A stretch of 64,000 nucleotides of DNA from JAVVUJ01 sp964582545 (GTDB lineage: Bacteria; Bacillota; Clostridia; Peptostreptococcales; Anaerovoracaceae), in NCBI GenBank assembly GCA_964582545.1, contig CAZOSB010000001.1:62001-126000 (forward strand), given 5' to 3'. How positions within the stretch are numbered: the first letter of the stretch is position 1; every line of letters starts with the position of its first letter. Under the pieces are notes generated by a model. The model had not been told where the DNA came from. It saw only the letters and a list, made by a program, of their open reading frames with translations, and did no database searches. The position numbers and the translations under genes were made by a program. Positions 35,936 through 45,335 of the stretch are shown piece by piece.

Positions 35936-37048
35936 ATGAAAAAATTATTGGCAGTCGTTTTAATTTTAGCTTTGACATTCAGCTTGGCAGCCTGTGGTGG
36001 AGGCGGTACAGAACCTAAGGATGATGCAGGTACGGAGCCGGAACTAACTGTAGGTTTTCTCTACATAGGAACAAAAAATGACGGTGGTTTTACTCAGGCT
36101 CACCATATGGGAACCGTAGCCATGGAAGAACATTTTGGTGGCAAGGTTGCTACGATTGTTACCGAGGGTATCGATGACACGGACAAGCAGGCAGCTAAAG
36201 AAGCAGCTTTAGGCATGATCGATCAGGGCGCTAACGTTATCGTTGGTTGCAGCTTCGGATTTATGGAAGCCCTAAAAGAACTTGCCAATGATCCTGCATA
36301 TGCGGATGTTAACTTTATCCATTTCTCAGGATACGAAAAAAATGATACAAACTTCGGAAATTACTTTGGTGCTACAGAAGAGCCCAGATACCTTTCAGGA
36401 ATCGTGGCCGGAATGCAGACAAAGAGCAATAAAATCGGATATGTGGCAGCACACCCATACACAGAAGTACAAATCGGAATTAACGCCTTTACTTTAGGGG
36501 CACAGTCTGTAAATCCCGATGTGGAAGTGAGAGTTGTTTACATTAACAGTTGGTACGATCCCGCCCAGGAAACAGCAGCAGCAGAAGCCCTGTTGGAACA
36601 GGGATGTGACGTCATTACACAGCATTGCGATACCACAGGTCCACAGGTGGCAGCGGCTGAAAAAGGGGCCTTGGCTATAGGATACAACATGGACAACAGT
36701 CAGGTTGTTCCTGATTCCTTTATGACAGCTCCTATTTGGCACCATGATGTATTTTTAATCAAAACAATCCAAGCGATTTTAGATGGTAACTGGACACCTG
36801 AATCCTACTATGGAACTATGGCGGACGGATATATGGATCTTGCACCTCTTACGGATTTAGTGGACGCAGATACCAAGGCTAAGGTTGAAGAGGTGAAAGC
36901 CCAGATGATGGCAGGGGAATTCCCAATTTTCAAAGGACCTATCAAGGATAACAAAGGCAATGAAGTAGTTCCTGCAGGAACCACTTTGGACCGAGAGGGA
37001 ATTTGGATGACAAATTATCTGGTAGAAGGAGTTATTGCGGTGCAATAA
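35936..37048 (+). CDS. BMP-family nucleoside-binding lipoprotein
   Basis: The 370-residue protein has a signal peptide ending in the lipobox LAACGGGG (Cys at about residue 20). The mature part starts VGFLYIGTKNDGGFTQAHH and follows the Med/BMP (PnrA-like) fold, with NVIVGCSFGF and RYLSGIVAGMQTKSNKIGYV (LSGIVAGM, KIGYVAA) typical of the family. These proteins bind purine nucleosides outside the membrane and pass them to the ABC importer encoded by the next three genes. Location after xpt supports a purine ligand. Confidence 0.9.
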   Translation: MKKLLAVVLILALTFSLAACGGGGTEPKDDAGTEPELTVGFLYIGTKNDGGFTQAHHMGTVAMEEHFGGKVATIVTEGIDDTDKQAAKEAALGMIDQGANVIVGCSFGFMEALKELANDPAYADVNFIHFSGYEKNDTNFGNYFGATEEPRYLSGIVAGMQTKSNKIGYVAAHPYTEVQIGINAFTLGAQSVNPDVEVRVVYINSWYDPAQETAAAEALLEQGCDVITQHCDTTGPQVAAAEKGALAIGYNMDNSQVVPDSFMTAPIWHHDVFLIKTIQAILDGNWTPESYYGTMADGYMDLAPLTDLVDADTKAKVEEVKAQMMAGEFPIFKGPIKDNKGNEVVPAGTTLDREGIWMTNYLVEGVIAVQ

Positions 37049-37076
37049 TTTACCTTAACTTACAAAGGTCCGGAGG

Positions 37077-38618
37077 ATGAAAATGGAACAACATATTGCA
37101 ATAAGAATGGAGAATATTTCAAAGACCTTTGGAACGGTAAGAGCCAATGAAAATGTCAGTTTAACCGTATATAAGGGCGAAGTACACGCTTTGCTGGGAG
37201 AAAACGGTGCAGGAAAAAGCACTTTGATGAATATGCTGTCAGGAATTTATAGTCCTGACAGCGGTTCTATTTTTATGGAGGACAAGCCTGTAGTTTTTTC
37301 TTCTCCAAAGGATTCCATTCGCCAGGGGATTGGGATGATTCACCAGCACTTTAAACTGATTGATGTTCTTACAGCAAAGGAAAATATTATTCTAGGTCAA
37401 AGGGACGGTGCCTTTATTAAAGGTAAGGTCTTATCGGAAAAGATACTTGAAATTTCAGATAAATATGGATTGGATATCGATCCTGAGAAAAAAGTTTACC
37501 ACATGTCCGTAGGGGAAAAGCAAACCTTAGAAATCATAAAGGTTTTATATCGGGGTGCAAAAATTTTGATTTTGGATGAACCCACTGCAGTACTGACTCC
37601 CCAGGAAATTCAAAAGCTGTTTGCGATTATAAAGAATATGAAGGAGCAGGGGTGTGCCATTATCATCATCACCCATAAGCTCAATGAAGTTATGGAAATA
37701 AGTGATAAAGTAACCGTTCTGAGAAAAGGAACTTCCATAGGGACGGTGCTGACACCGGAGATAAATATACCCAACCTCATTGAAATGATGGTGGGGAAAA
37801 AGGTAGATCTGGCCATTGAGCGAGCCTCGGTGGACGGAGAAAAAGTGAAAATGATGGAAATAAAGGACCTGACGGTAGTCCATAAGGATAAGAGTGTGGC
37901 CTTACAAGATGTTGGATTTACCCTTCATAGCGGTGAAATCCTAGGTGTGGCAGGCGTAGCCGGAAGCGGTCAGAAGGAGCTTTGTGAAGCTATCGCAGGC
38001 TTAGTGGTCGCTGAGAAAGGGGAAATCCTATATCCCGATGTTAACATACTGGGCAAAAGCCCGGGAGAGATTATCCGCTTGGGCATCAGAATGGGCTTTA
38101 TACCCGAGGATCGATTGGGAATGGGTTTGGTAGCCTCCATGGACTTGGTGCACAACATCATGTTGAAGGATTATAGGGAAAACAAAGGGCTTTTCCTGAA
38201 GAGGGGACCATGTGCAAAAAAAGCTGAAAGAATTGTGGAAAAGCTGGATATCCAAACTCCCAATATCCATACCGCAGTAAAGAAGTTGTCGGGAGGTAAC
38301 ATTCAGAAAGTTCTATTGGGTCGTGAAATCGATTCGAACCCTAAGGTTCTGATTACGGCATATCCAGTGAGGGGATTGGACATAGGCGCATCCTATAAGA
38401 TTTATGATCTATTAAATCAACAGAAGAAAAAAGGCGTTGGCGTCATCTTTGTAGGAGAGGATCTGGATGTACTGATGGATATCAGCGACAGAATTATCGT
38501 TCTCTGCGATGGAAAAATTACTGGCATTGTAGATCCTACACAAGTATCTAAGGAAGCTATCGGCTTGCTTATGACAGGTGGGCAGAAGGGAGAGGAGGTT
38601 GAAACTTTCAATGATTAA
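37077..38618 (+). CDS. ABC transporter ATP-binding protein, nucleoside/sugar type, two ATPase domains
   Basis: The 513-residue protein has two fused ATPase domains. The first is complete: GENGAGKST, signature SVGEKQTLEI and ILILDEPTAVLTP. The second has a degenerate Walker A (GVAGSGQKEL), a good signature LSGGNIQKVLLGREI and an altered Walker B end, VLITAYPVRGLDIGA, in which Tyr replaces the usual Gln and Val the Thr. An asymmetric second site is normal in RbsA/YufO-type transporters. It starts 28 bases after the binding protein and overlaps the permease gene. Confidence 0.92.
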   Translation: MKMEQHIAIRMENISKTFGTVRANENVSLTVYKGEVHALLGENGAGKSTLMNMLSGIYSPDSGSIFMEDKPVVFSSPKDSIRQGIGMIHQHFKLIDVLTAKENIILGQRDGAFIKGKVLSEKILEISDKYGLDIDPEKKVYHMSVGEKQTLEIIKVLYRGAKILILDEPTAVLTPQEIQKLFAIIKNMKEQGCAIIIITHKLNEVMEISDKVTVLRKGTSIGTVLTPEINIPNLIEMMVGKKVDLAIERASVDGEKVKMMEIKDLTVVHKDKSVALQDVGFTLHSGEILGVAGVAGSGQKELCEAIAGLVVAEKGEILYPDVNILGKSPGEIIRLGIRMGFIPEDRLGMGLVASMDLVHNIMLKDYRENKGLFLKRGPCAKKAERIVEKLDIQTPNIHTAVKKLSGGNIQKVLLGREIDSNPKVLITAYPVRGLDIGASYKIYDLLNQQKKKGVGVIFVGEDLDVLMDISDRIIVLCDGKITGIVDPTQVSKEAIGLLMTGGQKGEEVETFND

Positions 38619-39690
38619 GGTGACCAAGAGAGAGAATCTCCCAATGAAAAAAGCGGTCCTCATTAGAGTAGTGGCTATTTTGTTGTCTCTGGTGTTTGCA
38701 GGATTGGTGATGATGGTATTCCGCTTGAACCCCATTCAGATCTATATGGAAATGATCAACGGTTCCATAGGAACGGAAATGAGAATTAAGCAGACCATCA
38801 TGAAAGCAATACCCCTGATTATCGCTTCTTTGGGAATCATGGTAGCTTTTAGAATGAAATTTTGGAACATCGGTGGAGAAGGTCAGATTATGATGGGTGC
38901 CATGGCCTCAACCTATTTGGCTTTGAATTTTTCTCATCTTCCTTCTATAGTACTACTACCTCTGATGGCAGTTGCTTCCATGGTGGCGGGAGGAATTTGG
39001 GCCTTTATTCCCGCTTTTTTCAAAGCAAAGATGGGAACCAATGAGACTATCTTTACTCTCATGATGAACTATATCGCCATTAAATTTGTAACTTATCTGC
39101 AATACGGTCCTTGGAAGGATCCGGAGGGGCAGGGGTTTCCCAGAATTGCTACTTTTCAAGAAAACGCCATTTTACCTCAGGTTTTTGGGGTTCATGTCGG
39201 ATGGATCATCGCACTGCTTTTGGTAGTGATCATTTATATTTTTATAAACTACACTAAAAAAGGTTTTGAAATCAACGTGGTGGGGGAGAGCTTAGAAACA
39301 GCCAGATACGCAGGAATGAGCATCAAAGGAATCATCATTACATCTATGCTGATTTCCGGGGGGCTTTGCGGGTTAACGGGCATGATACAAGCTTCTGCAG
39401 TGGAAAAGAGCCTTTCTTTTGGAATCTCTGCAGGTTATGGATTTACTGCCATCATTACCGCATGGCTTTCCAGACTCAACGCTATCGCTATCCTCTTTGT
39501 ATGTATCATCTTTGCAATGATGATACAAGGAGGTGCTTATTTGCAGATTGCTATGCAGGTGCCGGCATCTGTGGCGGATATCGTACAAGGGACAATTTTG
39601 TTCTTTATTCTTGGTAGCGATTTTTTCATTACGTATAAAATAAAGTTAAATACAATCTTTCAAAAAGTGGAATCAAAGGAGGTGGCGTAG
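38611..39690 (+). CDS. ABC nucleoside transporter permease (YufP-like)
   Basis: The protein is about 359 residues from ATG 38611, which overlaps the ATPase stop by 8 bases; GGAGG lies 12 bases upstream. ATG 38644 (MKKAVLIRV) is a possible alternative. About nine membrane helices contain the family patterns FWNIGGEGQIMMGAMAS, MGTNETIFTLMMNYIA and ARYAGMSIKGIIITSMLISGG (in pieces AGMSIKGI, MLISGGLCGLTG). It is one of the two membrane subunits of the importer. Confidence 0.9.
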   Translation: MIKVTKRENLPMKKAVLIRVVAILLSLVFAGLVMMVFRLNPIQIYMEMINGSIGTEMRIKQTIMKAIPLIIASLGIMVAFRMKFWNIGGEGQIMMGAMASTYLALNFSHLPSIVLLPLMAVASMVAGGIWAFIPAFFKAKMGTNETIFTLMMNYIAIKFVTYLQYGPWKDPEGQGFPRIATFQENAILPQVFGVHVGWIIALLLVVIIYIFINYTKKGFEINVVGESLETARYAGMSIKGIIITSMLISGGLCGLTGMIQASAVEKSLSFGISAGYGFTAIITAWLSRLNAIAILFVCIIFAMMIQGGAYLQIAMQVPASVADIVQGTILFFILGSDFFITYKIKLNTIFQKVESKEVA

Positions 39691-40617
39691 TTGGAGGCAT
39701 TTCTGGCAGCGGCCATCGTAGCCGGAACCCCCTTGCTGTTCGCCACAGTAGGGGAAATTATTACGGAAAAATCAGGAAGCCTGAATTTGGGAGTGGAAGG
39801 CATGATGCTCATGGGAGCTTGCATTGGATTCCTGACGGGACTTTATTCGGGAAGCCCTTTGTTAGCCCTGTTAGGTGCCGCTGTGGCCGGAGGAATGGGC
39901 GCTTTGGTCTTTGCCTTTATCACGGTTACTTTAAAGGCAAATCAGGTGGTCACAGGTTTGACCTTAACCATCTTCGGTGCAGGGTTTTCAAAGTTTGTAG
40001 GCCAAGACATGGTGGGATCCATCGTGCCACCCACCCTGAAGACTTTTTTTGCGAAAACTTCATTGCCCCTTTTGGGAGACATACCATTTTTGGGACCTGT
40101 CTTCTTTCGCCAGGATATTTTTGTATATTTAGGATATGCGACCGCTTTGGTTGCATGGATTTATCTTTTTAAAACGAAAAAAGGATTAAATATCAGAGCT
40201 GTAGGAGAAAATGCTGCCGCCGCAGATGCCTCAGGCATCAACATTACCCTCAACAAGTACCTCCATATTATTTTAGGTGGTTGCCTTTGCGGATTGGGGG
40301 GAGCGTATTTGGCCTTGGTCACCGTACCCATCTGGCAAGTGGACGTGGTAGGGGGAAGAGGTTGGATTGCGGTAGCTTTGGTCATTTTCGCCGCTTGGAA
40401 CCCAGGGAAAGCGGTGGTTGGAGCATTTCTTTTTGGAGGAATGAGTATCATGGGCTTGCGGCTACAAAGTATGGGCATCAATATTTCTCAATATCTTGTG
40501 GATATGGTACCCTATTTGGCTACTATATTCATCGTCATCGTAAGTACTCTTCGAAATAAAAAGGAGGGTATGCCGCCAGCTGATTTAGGGAATTCTTATT
40601 TTAGAGAAGAACGTTAA
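39691..40617 (+). CDS. ABC nucleoside transporter permease (YufQ-like)
   Basis: The 308-residue second permease has about eight helices, with ITEKSGSLNLGVEGMMLMGA, KANQVVTGLTLTIFG and GENAAAADASGINI motifs of the BranchedAA/YufQ-type family. The start is TTG immediately after the stop of the first permease, with AAGGAGGTG upstream. It ends the operon; no clear terminator is visible in the 106 AT-rich bases before the next gene. Confidence 0.9.
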   Translation: MEAFLAAAIVAGTPLLFATVGEIITEKSGSLNLGVEGMMLMGACIGFLTGLYSGSPLLALLGAAVAGGMGALVFAFITVTLKANQVVTGLTLTIFGAGFSKFVGQDMVGSIVPPTLKTFFAKTSLPLLGDIPFLGPVFFRQDIFVYLGYATALVAWIYLFKTKKGLNIRAVGENAAAADASGINITLNKYLHIILGGCLCGLGGAYLALVTVPIWQVDVVGGRGWIAVALVIFAAWNPGKAVVGAFLFGGMSIMGLRLQSMGINISQYLVDMVPYLATIFIVIVSTLRNKKEGMPPADLGNSYFREER

Positions 40618-40723
40618 GGATGGCTGAAACACACGGATTATAAAAAATATTATTTTAAATAATGGATATATAAATAAAAAGTAAGAAATAAAAATAAAAA
40701 TAAAGGATTATCTTGGGGGATTT

Positions 40724-41932
40724 ATGAAGGATCAAATACAATTTTTACCCTTGCTCTTTGCAGGAGATATTAACGTATACGGCATGGCCAGAGCCTTTTA
40801 TGAAGAGTACGGCATAAAACCTCACGTATACGGCAAGTTTAATGGATGGCCCTGTTACGGAAGTTGTATCATGTATTATACAGCCAATGCCAAAGCGGAT
40901 CAGCAGGACACATTTTTAGGGTTAGTGAAGGATTTTTCAGAGGCTCACCCTGACCATAAGATTCTTCTTTTGGGCTGTGGTGACAGCTATGTGCAACTGA
41001 TTAGCGCCAATAAACAAAATTTCCCAGGCAATGTGGTTGCACCTTATATTCCTATCGATTTGATGAATGATCTGATTCATAAGGAAAAATTTTATCAGAT
41101 GTGTGAGGAAAACGGGGTGGACTATCCGGATACTTTTGTGTATAGGAAGGGAATGGGCAAGGAGTTTCAACTGCCCTTTGAACCCCCCTATATCATCAAG
41201 CCGTCCAACGGCATCGAATACTGGCGTTTCCCTTTTGCCACGCAGAAAAAGGTATATAAGGCGGACTCCAGAGAAGAATTGGAGCAAATCTTAGAGGATA
41301 TCTACGGAGCCGGATATGGAGATTCCATCATTATTCAGGACTTTATACCGGGGGACGATACCTTTATGTGGGTTCTCACCAGCTATTCAGATAAACGGGC
41401 ACAGGTGAAAATGATGTGCTTGGGTCACGTGCTTTTGGAGGAACACACTCCCCATGGTATCGGCAATCATGCGGTCATTATCACAGAGAGCAATCCTGTA
41501 GTGCAGGAGCAATTCAAGAGGCTTTTGGAGCAGCTCAACTATGTTGGATTTTCCAACTTTGATATTAAATATGATTCTAGGGATGGAAAATATAAGGTCT
41601 TTGAAATCAATACCCGCCAGGGGAGAAGTAATTCCTACGTTACCGGTGCAGGGGTGAATATGGCCTCGCTTCCGGTGGAGGATTGCATCTTTGACAAGGC
41701 GCTGGAGCTAAAGGTTGTAGAGGAAGAGCACTTATGGATGGTGGTACCCAAAGGGGTAGCCTTCCGATATATCCGACCAGAAAAATATAAAAATCAAATG
41801 AAGTTGCTTATTTCTAAAGGAAAGTTCTTTAATCCACTGTATAATCAAGCAGATTTGAGCTGGAAAAGAAGAATTACTTTGTGGAAAACTCAACTGGGTC
41901 ACTATGTAAAATTCAAAAAGTATTATAAATAA
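40724..41932 (+). CDS. D-aspartate ligase (ATP-grasp)
   Basis: The 402-residue ATP-grasp protein resembles the Enterococcus faecium D-aspartate ligase from end to end as far as I recall that sequence: GDINVYGMARAF near the start, LLGCGDSYVQLIS, YIIKPSNGIEYWRFPF, IIQDFIPGDD, MMCLGHVLLEEHTPHGIGN and FSNFDIKYDSRDGKYKVFEINTRQGRS (shown as NFDIKYDSRDG, FEINTRQGRS). The family joins D-Asp to the Lys side chain of the peptidoglycan stem. The next genes, an Asp/Glu racemase and a MurE, agree with this. No RBS as strong as usual is seen (GGGGG 6 bases or so upstream). Confidence 0.85.
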   Translation: MKDQIQFLPLLFAGDINVYGMARAFYEEYGIKPHVYGKFNGWPCYGSCIMYYTANAKADQQDTFLGLVKDFSEAHPDHKILLLGCGDSYVQLISANKQNFPGNVVAPYIPIDLMNDLIHKEKFYQMCEENGVDYPDTFVYRKGMGKEFQLPFEPPYIIKPSNGIEYWRFPFATQKKVYKADSREELEQILEDIYGAGYGDSIIIQDFIPGDDTFMWVLTSYSDKRAQVKMMCLGHVLLEEHTPHGIGNHAVIITESNPVVQEQFKRLLEQLNYVGFSNFDIKYDSRDGKYKVFEINTRQGRSNSYVTGAGVNMASLPVEDCIFDKALELKVVEEEHLWMVVPKGVAFRYIRPEKYKNQMKLLISKGKFFNPLYNQADLSWKRRITLWKTQLGHYVKFKKYYK

Positions 41933-41942
41933 GGGAGATTGT

Positions 41943-42686
41943 ATGTATCAGTTTCAGGAGGACGAGGGAAGGTTTTTAGGCGTTATGGGGGGTATGGGTC
42001 CTTTGGCTACCAACCTGTTTTACGGTATGATCATAGAAAGGACAGAGGCCCACAGGGATCAGGAACACCTAAATATGATTATTCTCAATCATGCAACCAT
42101 GCCAGATCGTACGGAGTCCATCCTCAATGGGGATTTAGATCAGTTATTTTCCTATATGCTTCGCGATGCTAAGATGTTGGAAGACAAGGGAGCCGCTGCC
42201 ATCGCTATTCCTTGCAATACCTCTCACGTATTGGTAGATGTTTTGCAAGAGCAGCTTAAAATTCCCATTATTCACATGATCCGTGAAACGGTGAAGAGAA
42301 TCTCCCAAACAATGCAAACTAACGAAGAATTGAACATTGGCATTTTGGCTACAGACGGAACCATAAGAACCAAACTTTATCAGGAAGAATGTGAAAAAGC
42401 TAACATTCAGCCCATCATTCTATCAGAAAAAAACCAAAGGCGCATCATGAAACTTATTTATAATGGTGTTAAAAATGGTGGAGAAATATGCTTTGAAGAC
42501 TTCCAAAGGGTGGAAGAAGAACTATTGGAAAAAAATTGCAAAGCGGCTATCATGGGCTGTACAGAATTATCCTGCTTAAAGAAGCAATTTCAACTTTCTG
42601 ATTTTTACATAGATGCCATGAATGTATTGGCAGAAGAATCCATAAGATACTGTGGAAAAAAGTTAAAAGAAAACATCAAAATATGA
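41943..42686 (+). CDS. Aspartate/glutamate racemase family protein
   Basis: The 247-residue protein has the two catalytic Cys motifs of the family, IPCNTSH (Cys91) and MGCTELS (Cys206), and opens GVMGGMGPLATNLFY. The hydrophobic frame and length fit aspartate racemases (RacD) better than MurI, which is separately encoded at 44337-45167. In E. faecium a racemase next to D-aspartate ligase provides D-Asp, and the same is likely here. It starts 10 bases after the ligase gene, with AGGGAG as RBS. Confidence 0.87.
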   Translation: MYQFQEDEGRFLGVMGGMGPLATNLFYGMIIERTEAHRDQEHLNMIILNHATMPDRTESILNGDLDQLFSYMLRDAKMLEDKGAAAIAIPCNTSHVLVDVLQEQLKIPIIHMIRETVKRISQTMQTNEELNIGILATDGTIRTKLYQEECEKANIQPIILSEKNQRRIMKLIYNGVKNGGEICFEDFQRVEEELLEKNCKAAIMGCTELSCLKKQFQLSDFYIDAMNVLAEESIRYCGKKLKENIKI

Positions 42687-42763
42687 TAATTTCAACTAGA
42701 ATACAAATACTATAGATGAACAATGAATGGATAGAGTAATGGTAGCGGCAAGGAGTTTGTGAG

Positions 42764-44287
42764 ATGAGACATCATTTAAATGAATATAAAGACCTGTTTG
42801 AAGTGAACGAACTATTGATAGAAAGCAATATTACCCCGGAAATTGGGGATCAAATGGTGCAACATATAACCTACCATTCAAAGGAAAGCAGGGAGAATAC
42901 TCTCTTTGTCTGCAAAGGGGCACATTTTTCTGAGGAATATCTTATAGAAGCATTGGAGAACGGCGCCATCTGCTACATCAGTGAAAAGAAGTACGATTTG
43001 GAAGCCTATGAGGATAGAATTCAAGAGAAGGTGCCCTATATGATCGTTAAGGATATCCGCAAGGTCATGCCGCTGCTGGCAGATTTCTTTTATGGTCAAA
43101 TTTGGAAGGATCTCACCACAATCGGGATTACCGGTACCAAAGGAAAATCTACGACAACTTACTTTATGAAATTTATCTTAGATGAATATGCTGCCGCTCA
43201 GAAAAAACCTAGAAATGCCATTTTGTCAGGCATTGATAATTACGATGGAGTCATCAATGAGGAGTCCCATCTGACCACACCTGAAGCTATGGAGCTCCAT
43301 AAGCATTTTAACAATGCGGTTCGAAGTGGGATAGAGTTTCTCACCATGGAGGTTTCCAGTCAAGCCTTAAAATACCATAGAACTTTGGGTATTACCTACG
43401 ATGTAGGGTGTTATTTAAATATAGGGGAAGACCATATCAGCGACATCGAACATACGGATTATGAGGATTACTTTCAGTCTAAGCTCATATTGTTTCACCA
43501 GTGCAAATTCGCTTGTATCAATCTCAATGCAGATAGGGCTTTGGAGGTGCTGGATGTGGCAAGGGAACGTTGCCGAAAGGTAGTCACCTTTGGCACGGAA
43601 GAGGGTGCGGACATCTATGGATATCAAATTGTGAAAACGGGAAAATCTATAATCTTTCGGGTCAAAAGTGATAGCTTTGATGAAGAATTTAAGCTTTCCA
43701 TTGCAGGTCTTTTTAACGTTCAAAATGCTTTAGCTGCCATCGCCATATCCTATTGTCTCAACATTCCTCTGGATTACATCTATGCAGGTTTGAAAAAAGC
43801 GGCGGTTAGCGGCAGGATGGAGGTTTATACCAAGGAAGGAAGTGACTTACAGGTCATCGTGGACTACGCCCACAACAAGATGAGCTTTGAGACCTTATTT
43901 CAATCCACCCAGAAGGAGTATCCCGGTAAGAAGATCATCATCGTCTTTGGTTGTCCTGGGAAAAAGGCCATCAGCCGAAGGCGGGAACTGGGGGAGTTGG
44001 CTGGAAAATATGCGGATATGGTATTTATTACGGAAGAAGATGCAGGAGAAGAATCGGTGGTGGATATCAGCAAGGAAATTGCCCTTCACGTGGAAAAGCA
44101 GAATTGCCCTTGTGAAATCATCGTGGATCGGGAATCCGCTATCAGAAAGGCCATTAAAATGGGAGATGACAATACAGTTATTCTCATTACAGGCAAGGGA
44201 AGGGAAACCCGTCAAAAGCGGGGGATTGAATATATCGATTGTGCCTCGGACGTGGAAATGGTCATGCGTGCCTTAGGGAAAAATTAA
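42764..44287 (+). CDS. murE: UDP-N-acetylmuramyl-tripeptide synthetase (MurE), L-lysine-type-like
   Basis: The 507-residue Mur ligase has the ATP loop TGTKGKST (123-130), TTPEAMELH, EVSSQALKYHR and NIGEDHISDIEHTDYEDYF (GEDHISDIEHTDYEDYF). These read closer to streptococcal L-Lys-adding MurE than to the diaminopimelate enzymes. Where diaminopimelate enzymes have DNPR, this one has TEEDAGEES (423-431), and its last motif is GKGRET instead of GKGHE. It follows D-aspartate ligase and racemase genes by 77 bases. It could be the housekeeping MurE or a second, specialised copy; other mur genes are not in the window. Confidence 0.8.
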   Translation: MRHHLNEYKDLFEVNELLIESNITPEIGDQMVQHITYHSKESRENTLFVCKGAHFSEEYLIEALENGAICYISEKKYDLEAYEDRIQEKVPYMIVKDIRKVMPLLADFFYGQIWKDLTTIGITGTKGKSTTTYFMKFILDEYAAAQKKPRNAILSGIDNYDGVINEESHLTTPEAMELHKHFNNAVRSGIEFLTMEVSSQALKYHRTLGITYDVGCYLNIGEDHISDIEHTDYEDYFQSKLILFHQCKFACINLNADRALEVLDVARERCRKVVTFGTEEGADIYGYQIVKTGKSIIFRVKSDSFDEEFKLSIAGLFNVQNALAAIAISYCLNIPLDYIYAGLKKAAVSGRMEVYTKEGSDLQVIVDYAHNKMSFETLFQSTQKEYPGKKIIIVFGCPGKKAISRRRELGELAGKYADMVFITEEDAGEESVVDISKEIALHVEKQNCPCEIIVDRESAIRKAIKMGDDNTVILITGKGRETRQKRGIEYIDCASDVEMVMRALGKN

Positions 44288-44336
44288 TTGGGGCATGAAC
44301 GGGAGCAAACGTCTGGTAGGGGAAGGTTTATGAGGT

Positions 44337-45167
44337 TTATAATTGAACCTTTCCGATTTTAAAGGAAGAGCTGAACTGTGAGTTTTGAAAAATTCGATTG
44401 ATCATGTTTACGAAGTTTTCGGATAAATCACTGGCATAAAAGCTGTTTTCCATGGTCAGTTGATCGTTTGAAAGATGTTCTTCCGCCAAAAGATTATAGG
44501 AAATTAAGTGATCTTTTATGCTTTGCAAGATTTCCTCAGAGGGATCTATAATCTTTAAATTTGGATATAACTTTGTTATGTTGCTTCTGATGAGGGGATA
44601 ATGAGTACAGCCTAAAATTAACGTGTCGATCTTATGATAGGATAGAAATGAATCCAAATAGTATTGAATGGTTAAATCCATGATTTCATTTTGCAAAATT
44701 CCCTCTTCAATAAGGGGTACAAAAGCAGGGCAGGGAATAGAAAAGAGCTGAAGCTTTGAATTTAAGCTTTGGATTTTTTTTTCATAAGCTTTGCTGTTTA
44801 TGGTCACCTTGGTGCCGATAATTCCTATGTTATTTTCAGCAGTGCATTGCTTTGCTACAGTTCTTGCAGCGGGACTGATAATCCCAAGGATAGGTATTTC
44901 AGGATACTTTTCACGAAGCTGATAGAGACAGACAGAGCTTACCGTATTGCAAGCGATGACAATCATCTTCACTTGATTCTTTACGAGAAAATCTGCTATT
45001 TCCGTAGAAAATGCAGTGATGGTATCAGAAGCTTTGGAGCCATAGGGTGTGCGTGCCGTATCTCCAAAATAAATAATTCTTTCATGGGGTAACGCTTTCA
45101 TTAGGTGGGGGATGCAGGTTAACCCCCCTAAGCCGGAATCAAAGAAACCAATGGGTCTGTTGTCCAT
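44337..45167 (-). CDS. murI: Glutamate racemase
   Basis: The 276-residue enzyme makes D-Glu for peptidoglycan. It starts RPIGFFDSGLGGLT and has both catalytic Cys residues, Cys73 in IACNTVSS and Cys187 in LGCTHYPL. It is convergent with murE, with a 49-base gap in which I see no strong terminator. Its promoter region (45168-45300) is very AT-rich. Confidence 0.95.
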   Translation of the reverse strand: MDNRPIGFFDSGLGGLTCIPHLMKALPHERIIYFGDTARTPYGSKASDTITAFSTEIADFLVKNQVKMIVIACNTVSSVCLYQLREKYPEIPILGIISPAARTVAKQCTAENNIGIIGTKVTINSKAYEKKIQSLNSKLQLFSIPCPAFVPLIEEGILQNEIMDLTIQYYLDSFLSYHKIDTLILGCTHYPLIRSNITKLYPNLKIIDPSEEILQSIKDHLISYNLLAEEHLSNDQLTMENSFYASDLSENFVNMINRIFQNSQFSSSFKIGKVQL

Positions 45168-45335
45168 ATCTATATGCCTTTCAATGTATTTATTAATATA
45201 TATTAATAATATAATAATACAATTCCTATGTAAAGGAAAAGATAAATTTCAATGTAAGAAAAAAGCCCTTTAAAGGAGAGCTATAACGGGTTATACTATC
45301 CATAAGAACAATACCGATAGAAAGGAAATTGAGCA

